Below are positions 45,701 through 55,550 of a stretch of 64,000 nucleotides of DNA, piece after piece (the first letter of the stretch is position 1; each line of letters begins with the position of its first letter). The stretch spans positions 312,501-376,500 of the forward strand of contig LSRY02000013.1 of NCBI GenBank assembly GCA_001643675.2, given 5' to 3'. Source of the stretch: Monocercomonoides exilis. Lineage: Eukaryota; Preaxostyla; Oxymonadida; Polymastigidae. A model generated the notes under the pieces. The model was not told the origin of the DNA, did not search any database, and saw only the letters and a program-made list of their open reading frames with translations. The position numbers and the translations under genes were made by a program.

Positions 45701-48700
45701 TCTTTATCAGAATTGACATTTCTGCTTTTATCCGTTGAGTCTGGAACCTTGTATATTGATTCGTTTTCAGCTTCATCAATCACTTTGAGTGGATATCCAT
45801 TGATCTCGTTGCCTGGAAGCAGTACAAATACCGAGTCAATGAGTACCAAATGGTTGAACATGACGAACAGCACTTTTTCAGAAATAGAAAGAGCAGCTGG
45901 AAGTGGAGGCTGCGTGAGCATTGATAATAGCAACGATGAAAATACAAATGCAGAAATAAATATTGAAAAATGCGATTTTGATGGATGCTCTGTGCTGGAT
46001 GATGAAAGCAGAGGAGGTGCAATATATGCTCAGCTGAAAGGGAATATTCAAATAGATATTGCTTCTTGCACATTCACAGAATGCACAGCACCAGCTGAAG
46101 AAGAAAAGACGGGTTTTGGTGGAGGGATGGCACTGAAGTTAATTGATGACTTTTCTTCATTTGTGATCTCATCTCCTGTTTTTGATTCAGACAAGCAAAA
46201 TGTTGCGAGATATGGAAATGATCTCTTTGTTGAAGCATTCAACTTGGCAAAGAGCATCACAAACACCTCACTTCCATTTGTATCTGGGCATCTTGCTGAT
46301 GTTTCCTTGAATTCCATGAGAGGCTTTGATGGGATTGACACAACGAATGCCATTCCATTGGTGTATTTCTGGAGAACATTTGGCTCAGAGATATTTATTG
46401 AGGGAGGTGGAAAAGACGTGTGCATTTGCGGACTTTCTTATTATCCTTGTCTTTCAATTGATTATTCACTTTTAAGATTGCCAGAAGGAAATGAAAGGAA
46501 TATTACCATTATTGGAAAAGGAATTCTTCACAAATGTATTGAACTCTGTGGAATCTCAATAAAATCGGATGATACAAATAAATGCTCTTTGGAATGTTAT
46601 TCATCACTTGGAGGAACAGATGAAGCTGTAATGAAGATTTCTGGGATCACAAATTTCGAACTGATCAAGTTTGTAATTCCTTCTTCATTCGTAAGTGGTG
46701 TGAACGTTTTGATACATGTTGACTCAAGCGATGGACCATTGACTGTGAAAGACTGCTCATTCTCAAAAAATGAAGACAGTGGAGAAGAAATAATTAATTA
46801 TGGGTTGATCAAAGTAGATGGAGGAACTGTTCAATTGGAGTTTGTGACAATGCAACCATTCAGTTTTGCAAAAGATATTATTTCTGTGTTGTCAACAACG
46901 ATTCTGAACATCAAAAATCTGACAATGAAGAATGTTGAGCTGGATGGAGCAAGCGGTTTGAGCATTTCAAAGAGTTCAAGAAGAGAAAAAAATGAAGTTG
47001 AACAAGATATTGTAATTGAGTGGAGTTCATTCGAAGAAGTTACACAAAACGCAACAAGTGATATTCCCATCATTCGGAATGACAATGATGAGCCTTTGAA
47101 AATGGTGATTCGAAACACAACGATGAAGAAGTGCGGAGGGTTGAAGTGTGGAAAGGGAGGAGGGATGTTTTGTGAGTTGAATGAGGGAGGAAGATTTGAT
47201 TGCTCATTTTGCACGATTTCTGAGTGCTTCTGCTCAACAACCGGAAGAGGTGGGTGGCTGTTTCTGGAATGCACCTCGACAGCTGAGCAGTCTCTGAACT
47301 TTGTACTGTCAAATATCACATTCAGAGACAACTCTGCATTGAGAGGGAGAGATGTGTATGTGAGATGCCACTCAATCGATTCACAAATAATGGACGAGCA
47401 ATTCTTGCTGGATTTCAGAGCACCGTTTGTGAAAGAGCTGGCGATATGGGGATGCACAACAGATTTGTTTGTTGGGGAAGAAGATCTTTTGCTGAGGGTT
47501 ATGAAATACCAGAGCGAGACGATATTTGTGTCTTCTGTTTCTGAAAATCACACAGGCAGCAAGCAATGCGGAGAGTTCAACATGCCTTGCCAATCATTGG
47601 ATGTTGGAGTGCAACACATTATTCCTTCATCGTATTCTCAGCTGTTAGTCTCAGAGGAAACAATCATCAATGGGGAATGTGATGTGCATGATTTGACCAT
47701 TCGCTCATTGCAATCTGCCTCAGCTGCTTTGGTTCATTTAAACTCAACAATTGCTGGTAAAGAGGGAAGTCTTTTCACAACCACAGAGAATGTTCGGATC
47801 GAAACATTGAAATTCAACTTTGGGAAGTCATTTTGTTATTCTGGAAGTTCAATCATTCATGAAGCAAGTGGACAGCTTTCTCTATCATCTATTGACTTTT
47901 CTTCGATTTTGGAATCAGACATTGAATCTGTTGCCCTCAACTCATCATTATTGAGCATTGCAAATGGAATTCTTCATGTTGACAACTGCTCAGTGTCACT
48001 CCTTTCGTTCAAGAAGTCAGCTTTTCTGCTAAATGGAGATGAGATTAACGTCACAGATTTCAAATTGGAACAGATTGTTTCAATATCAAATGTATTTGAG
48101 ATTGATCAATGCAAAGAAGTGGCATTTAATTGGGTTGTGGCTGATGAAGTGAAGCTGTCTGAGGGCTGCGTCATTGCGATTCACAGTTCGAATTCAGGAA
48201 CAATTTCGATTGGAATATTCTCATTCAACAACTGTTCAAGGAATTCAGAAGGCGCTTCCGTTTTCTCAGCTTCATCAACCTCTGCTCATTTGGAGTTTTC
48301 AAACTGTTCTTGTTCAAACTGTCATTCTCTGTCAAGCGAAGGAAGAATAATGGAGGTGAGCAATGCAACGAATGTTTTTTTGGAGTTGTGTCGATATATT
48401 GGAGTGCTTGAGAAAGAAAGGGAAAGTGACAGAATTAATTCTTTTGAAGAAACCTGCAAATGGAGTGGATCACTTGTTCATTCAGCAGATTCTTCACTGA
48501 CGATGAAGGATGTGACAATATCGAATTCTTCGTCAGGTGGATTGTCCATATCTGCTGGCGATGTGACAATTGAGAAAGGAGAATTCTTCAACAACAATCC
48601 TTTTGTTCAGAAATATCCTTCTCTTCGACGAAACATCATTTGCTCTGATTCTGCCTCATTGACTATTTCCAATTTGAAAGGAGGAGATGGAGTGAAAGAC

Positions 48701-50443
48701 AATTCATCGCTTTGGATTCTGAATGATGGATGCACATTTGGTGGAATAGCAGGAGAAAGATCATCGCCTTTCTTCATTCCAAAGCTTGAAGAGGCATCTC
48801 TCATTGAAAATGGAAACAATGTTTCAATAAAACTCAAGGGAGCACTTCTTCTTCCTTGTGATTTGTCAGTCAGACTGGTGTATAAAACAAGGGATGTGGA
48901 GTTGGTTGAGACATATCAGTTTGAGGAAGATGGTTTTGTTTCAGAAACGGAAGTGATTGGAACAATCCCTTCAGTAAATATTTCTTCGATTGCAGATGAA
49001 ACAGAGGTTTCAGTGATGATTCTGTTTGGAAAACAACTGGCAGAGACTTCTCCACAGATACTGAAGAACAAAACAGAACCAAAGGCAAAAGGAGATGATA
49101 AAGTTGTTGAAGGAGGAAAAGAAGGAAAATCTTATTGGTTGCTTATTATTATTGTGCTTATTGTTTTGTTTTTAATTGTTCTCGTTGGATTTATAATTTT
49201 TGTTGTCCGATGGAGGAAGGCAAAGAACGAGAACAAAGATCTGAGAGAGATTGTGAACGATACTGTTAGAAAAGATCCGAAGGCATTCGAGATGGTGACG
49301 ATGGAAATGTCACCTGAGGCACAGTGGAGGAGAGCTGAGAGGGAAGCAGAGAAGAAGAATGAAGAGAGAATAAAGAAAAGAGTATATGCGAAAAGCTTGG
49401 GACACTCTGAGTCATCAGAGCATCTACTGAGTGAGAGCGGATCGACTGAATACATTCTGGGAAAAGACTCAGACAAGATTCCTGAATGGATGCTGGAAAA
49501 GGTTGACGAAAAGGAGGAAGAAGATATAAGAAAGAGATCTCCTTCACCATCCATTTCATCCACTTCATCCACAGACACTTCAGACACAGAATCCTCTTTT
49601 GTTCGAAGGGAAGATCTGTGCCCGACCACTTCATCGATGTCAAATCTGGTGGATGCGATGGCATGTTCATCACCTCATGAGAAACTGATTGTGGACTTGA
49701 GGGATTCGCTTTTCATGTTGTTGCATGGAAGGAACAAAACAAAGGAGATGGCGATTGGTACTCTTCAGGAGAGGGAGCAGACAGCTGCTCAGGTTCTGTT
49801 CTGGGTAGCTAATCTCGCCATCCATTCTTTTGATGAAATGGAAAGCCCTCTTCAATCTCTTGCCAATCTGAGCCCACACATTGTGCTGTTCTCTGAGCAC
49901 ATGGTGATCTGCATTGTGATGCATTCAGACTTATTGTCAGATGACTCTGATTCGTCATCGATCTCATCATCAACTGTTGTCACGTCTGCAAGTGATGATG
50001 ATGATGATGATGACTCCCTTCCCTCATCCGCCTTTGAGGATGAAGATAGCTTCAAAAAAGAGTGTCTGAGGTGGAAGGCGCCAGAGCTGCTGATCAACAA
50101 GAACATGGGGGCAACAAAGAAGTCGGTGGTGTTCTCGATCGGGATGATGCTGTGGGAGTGCCTGACGCTCCACATCCCGTTCGGGGAGCACGAGGCTGTG
50201 ATTGCTGGAGACAAGATTGCAAAAGGAGAGGCTTTGAGCATGTGCGGAAATACTCCAAGCACATTCTCTTTGGTCGTCAGCGAATGCCTCTCCTTTCAGC
50301 CTTCCAACAGGCCTTCGCTCGTCTCCATTTCGAGAGAGTTCTTTCAGAAGTTCCCCGAGTCGGCCAAGCTCCCCACAATGACTGACGCACTCTTCACAAA
50401 CCAGCAATCAGCCATCAGCAGAAACAGCTGCTGCAGCTATTAG
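42716..50443 (+). CDS. Giant surface protein: signal peptide, pectin-lyase-like ectodomain, TM helix, pseudokinase tail
   Basis: An intronless gene for 2,575 residues; I start at the ATG at 42716 because it begins the signal peptide MLLFLFACLILGKTFEA. The ectodomain (to about 2130) repeats C-F--C motifs with GGG/GGA turns (TRGGGIYAL, KGGGMFCEL, RGGAIYAQL) and N-glycosylation sites, suggesting right-handed beta-helix units. A CGxxxxPC motif recurs (LNEIHPCGT, CGIVQFPCLT, CGLSYYPCLS, CGEFNMPCQS). Residues 2140-2165 are a single membrane helix (LLIIIVLIVLFLIVLVGF), followed by basic residues. The tail has a Ser-rich linker and a kinase-like fold: DLRDSLFMLLH, RWKAPELLINKN (APE region, near 2450), FSIGMMLWECLT and CLSFQPSNRPSL (subdomain XI). 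No glycine loop, VAIK Lys, HRD or DFG is visible, and DVWSFG reads VVFSIG. A catalytically dead receptor-like protein is the simplest reading. Ligand unknown. Confidence 0.85.
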   Translation: MLLFLFACLILGKTFEAQHVSETATLENKGILSNCYFFNNSLYLGSGYSNDAQYLSEADVNYLSEQCTFLEVKILQPGLSTVKNTFLGLHNSTVGLKNVAIEHSSSTRVLITDNSTLTMDSCISHQKSESPILLQSGSMYLSNMSLIPQKNLCPSSLILSSGDSNSVVLRNSIVADLAISSSDCFLLSGKSKREQIDHCAFRNMSVKLDKNSDYQMKHSCLLSLMENCLIYSSVNVFEGGISSGSFSSQEFICKNTTICNGKRETNALQKKGQINSTANESFSLCEWTDCTAPQGGALFVHDNENAILTVENSSFTRCNASSTRGGGIYALNIAECIVLHTTFVHCTVKANTGGGGGGIMSENINEQSMVEDCSFQNCSSDNDGGAVDLRFTKTEKQKKCIINSFFDNCRCNGSSDGIGGSIEHWYCTDKVIISNCLFCNCYSMFGGGAVGMLINSYSNGTLFYYCFFHNNTCIKGGHDIVLQGSEAYNIDSTCYSTRNTTNRVSTDCREIVDQSEWLRNDFGIMRFVSSTETQPNAIDTYACGLNEIHPCGTIRHCLTQLIPDIVTDIEILTGTITETKNVDCGINTFTICGQSDLSSTVQTEFEEPGLSLFSVSAGTLTVRDFVLVHDSVHPNNRGTMVFEITGAGEMNISGLNISAGSGQSSETAFTTELINVQSGMFQMENVNWAKTISTVSLFSLSSTNEISLTLSGCSFEGIERTTNGAAVMSFSNDKIGIDVNSSIFEGCGCRTSENGGSMMLCAGEANEVKAKGGTFNECYCSASNGLGGGILLRLMKENPNFLISSSFGTNTAKWGNDIFVLSPNLEMTAKSKKISCVTDSLDSVDKVQGYDNGNTTMEIPLCIYLLPIPEEIFVSNFEASDHSHCGIVQFPCLTVKHSLTLQTETKKVVVSGMIAMSDEIEFADQKHEIKGNDDQSGWTVSDSSSTSNSAMITASFETELSKLIFSLPSSLPLHSIFISSSSSLTLSHCSLSLQNSLSELTFLLLSVESGTLYIDSFSASSITLSGYPLISLPGSSTNTESMSTKWLNMTNSTFSEIERAAGSGGCVSIDNSNDENTNAEINIEKCDFDGCSVLDDESRGGAIYAQLKGNIQIDIASCTFTECTAPAEEEKTGFGGGMALKLIDDFSSFVISSPVFDSDKQNVARYGNDLFVEAFNLAKSITNTSLPFVSGHLADVSLNSMRGFDGIDTTNAIPLVYFWRTFGSEIFIEGGGKDVCICGLSYYPCLSIDYSLLRLPEGNERNITIIGKGILHKCIELCGISIKSDDTNKCSLECYSSLGGTDEAVMKISGITNFELIKFVIPSSFVSGVNVLIHVDSSDGPLTVKDCSFSKNEDSGEEIINYGLIKVDGGTVQLEFVTMQPFSFAKDIISVLSTTILNIKNLTMKNVELDGASGLSISKSSRREKNEVEQDIVIEWSSFEEVTQNATSDIPIIRNDNDEPLKMVIRNTTMKKCGGLKCGKGGGMFCELNEGGRFDCSFCTISECFCSTTGRGGWLFLECTSTAEQSLNFVLSNITFRDNSALRGRDVYVRCHSIDSQIMDEQFLLDFRAPFVKELAIWGCTTDLFVGEEDLLLRVMKYQSETIFVSSVSENHTGSKQCGEFNMPCQSLDVGVQHIIPSSYSQLLVSEETIINGECDVHDLTIRSLQSASAALVHLNSTIAGKEGSLFTTTENVRIETLKFNFGKSFCYSGSSIIHEASGQLSLSSIDFSSILESDIESVALNSSLLSIANGILHVDNCSVSLLSFKKSAFLLNGDEINVTDFKLEQIVSISNVFEIDQCKEVAFNWVVADEVKLSEGCVIAIHSSNSGTISIGIFSFNNCSRNSEGASVFSASSTSAHLEFSNCSCSNCHSLSSEGRIMEVSNATNVFLELCRYIGVLEKERESDRINSFEETCKWSGSLVHSADSSLTMKDVTISNSSSGGLSISAGDVTIEKGEFFNNNPFVQKYPSLRRNIICSDSASLTISNLKGGDGVKDNSSLWILNDGCTFGGIAGERSSPFFIPKLEEASLIENGNNVSIKLKGALLLPCDLSVRLVYKTRDVELVETYQFEEDGFVSETEVIGTIPSVNISSIADETEVSVMILFGKQLAETSPQILKNKTEPKAKGDDKVVEGGKEGKSYWLLIIIVLIVLFLIVLVGFIIFVVRWRKAKNENKDLREIVNDTVRKDPKAFEMVTMEMSPEAQWRRAEREAEKKNEERIKKRVYAKSLGHSESSEHLLSESGSTEYILGKDSDKIPEWMLEKVDEKEEEDIRKRSPSPSISSTSSTDTSDTESSFVRREDLCPTTSSMSNLVDAMACSSPHEKLIVDLRDSLFMLLHGRNKTKEMAIGTLQEREQTAAQVLFWVANLAIHSFDEMESPLQSLANLSPHIVLFSEHMVICIVMHSDLLSDDSDSSSISSSTVVTSASDDDDDDDSLPSSAFEDEDSFKKECLRWKAPELLINKNMGATKKSVVFSIGMMLWECLTLHIPFGEHEAVIAGDKIAKGEALSMCGNTPSTFSLVVSECLSFQPSNRPSLVSISREFFQKFPESAKLPTMTDALFTNQQSAISRNSCCSY

Positions 50444-53400
50444 TGCTTGCTTCTCTCATCCCATCACAAGCATCGCCATCGTTCGCACCCCTCGTATTCA
50501 TCTCGTTATCTCTCTCTTTTTTCTTTTTCTGTTTTTTGGTGAATAATTACAAGAAAGAATGAAATAGGCGCTGTCCATGGCTTCTGAAGGCTTTCTTTTC
50601 TTTTGTTTTGTTTTCTTTTGTTTCTGTTGCCTCCAAACAGGGCTTGGCATTTGCCAGCCAGAGTCTGATGTTTGCGTTTTTCTGTGTTGTTCCTGCACTT
50701 CGCTCGAAAGTGATTTTTCACAACCACTTTCGTTTTATTGCTTGTAAACCCACTTCAAAATGGAAAGACATCGAGCCAAATGATTTCTGAAATCCTTTGA
50801 TCTTCCTCTGTGAATTGCCTTCTTCTCTGAAATGAATGTTCCTCAAAAATGAATCCCAGCATCCTTGCTTTGACCCAGCCAAGAAATCAAAATCAAAATC
50901 AAAAAAAATATGTGACATCGTTGGCACCTGCACAAAAACCCAGAATACACCTTTCTCAGCCTTGGCCTAATTTCTAGAGTCATACCCAGACGACTTTTTT
51001 TATTCGTTCAAAACATGAAATATGACAATATAAAAATTGTTGAGATAAAAATAACAGCAAACGATGTGAAAGGAAATGGCACTCAAAGAAATGAGAGGCT
51101 TCAAATAAGTTCCATCAAAATGAAGAGAGAAACACTCTGGAATTTATTTTTTTTTTATTTATTGAGTGCTCATTGCCTCCTTCTTTCAAACGATTCGAGA
51201 CAAAAGGCAAGAAGCTGAGTCATCTTTCCTATTCTTGCAGCGATTGCACTCAGAAACTTGCATTTCCATTCCATCCCAAAATAACTGCATTCCCCAATGA
51301 AAAATTCCCACCTCCATTAACATGGCACAGATTCGCAGTATATCCCCTTCCGCTTTGCCATCCTTTTTGCGTTTCGGTGTTGATCACCAGCTTGGCACTT
51401 TCAGCCGAAGCATAAATATCTCTTCCCTTTGCAAATAGAAACGCGCTTTCGCTGCCGATAACACAAACAAAAATAAGGCACTCAAGCTTCAGCTTTCAAT
51501 CAACTTGCGATGCTCCGGGGGAAAATGAAATTTAAAAAATGTAATTGTGAACCAATGGAACATTTGCTGGCCATTTCTTGAATGCTCCAACTTGATCGGA
51601 ACATCGCTTCTCTGCTTCCATTCGCAATATCCCTTGCTTCCAATTTGAAGAATCTGTTATCGCCACAGCTCTGTGCCTTCCAGTCAACACACGCACCTGC
51701 TATTTGGATGCATGCCCGCCAATAAAAGAGCTGCTTTTCCTTTTCCTCATATCCTTTTCCTTCCAGAATCTGTCTCAAAGCAGCAGCAACGATACAAATA
51801 CCGAAGCACGCAAAATTATTTGTCGGCAAGTGTATCAGATAGTCAATGCCAATTTCAGTTCTTGTTCGTTCAGCCATTTTCTTTGCTTTTCGCTGGCAAA
51901 CATCCCTCGCATTTTCGCTTTCCACAAAATGTGACATGGCAACTGCACATTTTGGAGGGGGAAATAAATAAAAAGGAAAAGTTCCAATAAAAGCAAACTG
52001 AGCCGAAGTCCGATCAATTGGCCATTTCCCAAACGATTTTCCTGTCGACATGGCTCTCATGGAATTTCTCAACAAAAAAATTCTAAAAAAGAAAAAAGCT
52101 ATTCTTTTCAACAAAAACATCCTTTCCATTCATAAAAATTCCAAACCTCTTTTTTTTTCTTGCACCTACAACGCATTCAATATTTTTATGTTCAGATCTT
52201 CAAGCAGAAGCAAAGGAGAGACTCTTTTTCCATTTTTGGAAAATGAAAATAAGACATCGAAAAGAAAAGGCATTTCACGCTCGATGTTGGACAATTCCAA
52301 AAGATTGCGTGCCTTGAGATATGTTTTGTTGCTTTATTGCGAGCAATGTCTTTCTGTGCTGGCACCAGGCATTCCCTCGTTTTTTGAGTCATCGAAAAGA
52401 ATCCCCCCAAAACATGAGAAAGCAATAAAAGAGCATTATCATCTGCAATGAAAATAGCTTTTGATCAGTGGCTTCTCGCAACGGTCTCTCATCGCTGAAC
52501 AACAACAGTCTGACTCACAAATTGATAGGAAAACAAAAATCATCTTCCAAATGACACGCTCTCCCCACAAATTGCAATCTTTGCTCAATGCTTTAATTCT
52601 ATTGAATCCAGCAGCATAGCATGTTCATCTGTTTTTGTGCTGCCTAAGAGCATATGCACGCTTTTTGTTCTCAATTTTTGATTTTGAAGAAATTATTATT
52701 CGTTGATCATTTCGCAACAAAATCTTTCAAACAAAGAGGATATATTTATTATAAAAATGCAAATATTACAGCAAATCAATTTATTATCTGTAGGCTTTGA
52801 TGCAAAATGAAAACATTCAAGCGAATGAAAAATTAATATTTTTCAAATAAAAATCATGTTAAAAATCATTGAATTTACGAAAGATGAATATTAAAATTTG
52901 ACTTTTTTTCAAAGAATGTTTTCACAATTAATTTTTATTTTGGCAAAATGAAAGCGTATCGGAACTCTCTGTTTTGAACAAAAAATTGTTAAGGTAATAT
53001 ACTTCATATGTGTCTTTATATTTTTGAAAATTCCTTTTGTTTATTTTTCAGATAAAGAAAATTATTCACATTCCGATCATATTTTCGTTTACAATCATGA
53101 AAATTCACAAAAATGGAATTAATAACATTGTCAAGATTTTGTTTTTTTAACAGCAAAATTTCGTGAGTGGAAACAGAATATTTAATCAAATATGAAATTT
53201 TTGTTTTCTTTGAAAATTAAACAAAAGGATCTTTTCAAAAAAATTAAGACATATTGATACAATTCACAAGTTTATTGTTATCGGAAAGTCTTTTTAAGAA
53301 GTTTTAAAAAAATGGAAAAGTCATTAAAATTCTAATCTATGGTTTTTGATCAAAAAAGTTTTATGGCAAGATCTGAAGAGGAAAAAAATTGTCAAACAGT

Positions 53401-53577
53401 ATTTCGATTGAATACGATCTTCCATGATAAAGAAGAAACGTGGAATTGGTTTTTCAAGCGTTTTCAAGAGTTCGCTACCAAGGATTGCCCTAAATGAAGA
53501 AGCAAAAGGAGAATTAGGGAGGAAACAGAAGGTTTCAAATATCTTTGGTGTCAAACTTACCGAAAAAAAACCTATAT
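50444..53577. other. Gene-poor region downstream of the surface-protein gene
   Basis: About 3.1 kb. From 50444 to about 52600 base composition is more balanced than in other spacers, but I recognise nothing. A 209-codon ATG frame on minus (52129-51500) has no motif and I do not call it. From 52600 onward it is A+T-rich spacer. No RNA gene is evident. Confidence 0.5.
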
Positions 53578-53817
53578 GGGTGATTCTTTTTGAAAAGTCA
53601 CAAATGTTTAATTTTCAAATACAACAAAATTTTCATATTTTGCTCAAATTTCTGTTTCAGCTCACAAATCTTCTCAAGAATGTTTGAAATAGCATTTTCA
53701 AGAAATAGATTCCATCTAAGTTAAGTTTGATGCTTGTTAACAAAATATTTTGCAAAATATGAAATTTTGAATTTATTTGAAAATTAAACTTTTGTGACTT
53801 TTCAAAAAGAATCACCC
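53578..53817 (+). mobile_element. MITE-like element with ATAT flanks (second TIR subfamily)
   Basis: The left end GGGTGATTCTTTTTGAAAAG and the following bases to 53620 are repeated as the complement at 53775-53817, with a single mismatch over about 43 bp. ATAT lies directly outside both ends. The interior is non-coding. The end is shared with the solo copy at 8632 and differs from the 22367/25048 subfamily inside the TIR (CTTTTTGAAAAGTC against ATTTTTGAAATCAT). It stops 24 bp before the transposase relic. Confidence 0.8.
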
Positions 53818-53840
53818 ATATATTTAAGAATTCCATTCTT

Positions 53841-54530
53841 TTCCAAAATGAAACTTCCGATCAAAATGGTTTTGCAGATTCCATTGTCCTATTGGATTGG
53901 AATTGGATTAAAACAAATTCATTTGCTGACGTGTGTTTCATATCCAACTATTAGTTATTGGACATGCGTTGTGAGAGTTGTGCGAACACTAATTTGGACG
54001 AAACGATACCGAAATTAGGAGGACCGGGAAAATACGTCGAAATAGATGAGGCTGTTTGGAGGAGAAGGAAATATGGAAGAGGAAGAAAGAAGGATTTGCT
54101 GTGGATTTTCGGAGGAGTTGAGAGAAAGGAAGGAGGAGGATCTGGAACAAATATTGTTATCATCGTGGCAGACAGGAAAAAAGAAACATTGATCCCTATT
54201 ATTCAAGAAAGGATATTAACAGGCACAATAATAATTAGTGATGAATGGAAAAGCTCCAATTGTCTGAAAGATATTGGTCATGAATATATTACAGTCTGTC
54301 ATGAAACCAACTTTAAAAATCCAGAAACAGGTGTTTGTACCAATTCAGTTAAAGGGTTGTGGAGTCATTAAAGAGGGTTTTTTCCAAAGCATGGAGTAAG
54401 GAAAACATTCATTGCTGATTGTTTATCCATGTGGCTTGTTCAAAGGAATCTTAAACCAAGTTTTGTCTATATTTTGCAGAAAATGATTCATTTTATTCCA
54501 GAAGAAAAAAACTGTAATTGCGGATGAAGA
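53841..54530 (+). pseudogene. Merlin / IS1595-like (ISXO2) transposase, frameshifted and with an internal stop
   Basis: A first piece (from 53841, PIKMVLQIPLSYWIGIGL to TISYW) matches in character the region ahead of the catalytic domain. After a frameshift near 53960 a second frame has the family signature LGGPGKYVEIDEAVW, then YGRGRKKDLLWIFGG, IIVADRKKETLIPIIQE, GTIIISDEWKS and ETNFKNPETGVCTNSVKGLWS. These supply the DDE-type acidic residues of the ISXO2 fold, and the ISDEW and NFxxPxTG motifs are diagnostic. An in-frame TAA follows LWSH, yet homologous sequence (RGFFPKHGVRKTFIADCL) continues to a TGA at about 54530. Two lesions make it inactive. An acidic frame at 54530-54692 may be the decayed C-terminus. 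Confidence 0.8.
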
Positions 54531-54929
54531 AATTGATTTTTTTGAAAATACAGTAATTCCTGATGTTGATGATATTCTGCATAAGCCGCGTGATGATGAA
54601 AAAGAGAAGATTCAAATAGCGTTGATGACGGAGAGGATGCTTCTAATTATTCTGATGAATAAGCAGAAATATTCATTTGATCAGCTAGAATAAAAAATTA
54701 TTGAAAGTTTTTATTTAATGTTATCCGACAACTTTTTTCACATTTCAACACTTTATAAACACAAAAGAAATCAATAGAAACAAGAATAATCATAATTTGA
54801 ATGTAATGATATTCTTTTAAATTGCCTTTATTTTTAAAGAACAATTGTATTGACATTCTTTCAAAGTTAATAAGTGAAATGATTCAAAAAATGATAAAAA
54901 AGATCTGAATGTGATAAAAATATTTCTAT
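54531..54929. other. Spacer between Merlin relic and small GTPase
   Basis: The first 160 bp look formerly coding (Asp/Glu-rich). The rest is A+T-rich and must hold the GTPase promoter and perhaps a short first exon that I cannot resolve. Confidence 0.4.
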
Positions 54930-55550
54930 TTGATAAATGAAACAGAAGAGGAATTGAAGGTGAAAGTGGACATCATTGGTGAATATGGAGTGGGCCTCAC
55001 TTCACTGATTCAAAGATACGTTGATGGACATCTATACAATTCTAGAACTGGAATCGGTATTGATTGCAAATCAAAAAATGTTTCTGCTGATGATAAAAAT
55101 GTTCAGGCGTATTTTTTGGATGTGCCTTTCAATCATCTGACTTTGATTCCGAGAGTTTATTTTCGAATATCGGATGCTTGCGCACTTGTCTTCAGACTGT
55201 CGTCGCATGATTCTTTTAATAACTTGAAAGGGATAAAAAAACAGATAGACAACATTATGACGAATGCTTCAAGTGATTGTCCACTTGTGCTTATTGGAAA
55301 TGGAAGTGATCAGATGGAGCATCGGGCTGTCAGCAGATTTGAGGTGGAAGACTGGTGCAAAAAAGAGGGATTTTGTGGGTATTTTGAGGCGTCAGCAGAA
55401 ACAGGAGAGAATGTGGATGAGGCATTCACAGAGCTGGTACGGCTGGGATTTAGTTACCATGAATCCAAACTCGTTGAAGCAGAAGAGGCTGTTGCAGAGA
55501 AGCCATCTGTTAAAAACGAGAAAACATCATTCAAATGTTTTCTCATGTGA
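54930..55550 (+). CDS. Degenerate Ras/Rab-like GTPase with C-terminal CaaX box
   Basis: A Ras-superfamily fold of about 200 residues is clear (LKVKVDIIGEYGVGLTSLIQ, QAYFLDVPF, ISDACALVFRLSSHDSF, PLVLIGNGSDQ, FEASAETGENVDEAF). It ends KCFLM, a CaaX box predicted to be farnesylated. Every nucleotide-binding motif is altered. In the P-loop GxxxxGK[ST] the Lys is Leu (GVGLTS), DxxGQ reads DVPFN, NKxD reads NGSD and SAK reads SAE. GTP hydrolysis, and probably Mg-GTP binding, should be lost; a membrane-anchored pseudoGTPase is likely. No in-frame ATG precedes the P-loop: the open frame begins at TTG 54930, and an acceptor-like ACAG at 54944 suggests an unseen short 5' exon. The frame is otherwise intact. 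Confidence 0.75.
   Translation: MINETEEELKVKVDIIGEYGVGLTSLIQRYVDGHLYNSRTGIGIDCKSKNVSADDKNVQAYFLDVPFNHLTLIPRVYFRISDACALVFRLSSHDSFNNLKGIKKQIDNIMTNASSDCPLVLIGNGSDQMEHRAVSRFEVEDWCKKEGFCGYFEASAETGENVDEAFTELVRLGFSYHESKLVEAEEAVAEKPSVKNEKTSFKCFLM

Noticed and set aside
51500-52129. 209-codon frame on minus
   Set aside because: No motif, mixed hydrophobic start, no compositional contrast on that strand; could be chance in the more balanced 50.5-52.5 kb stretch.
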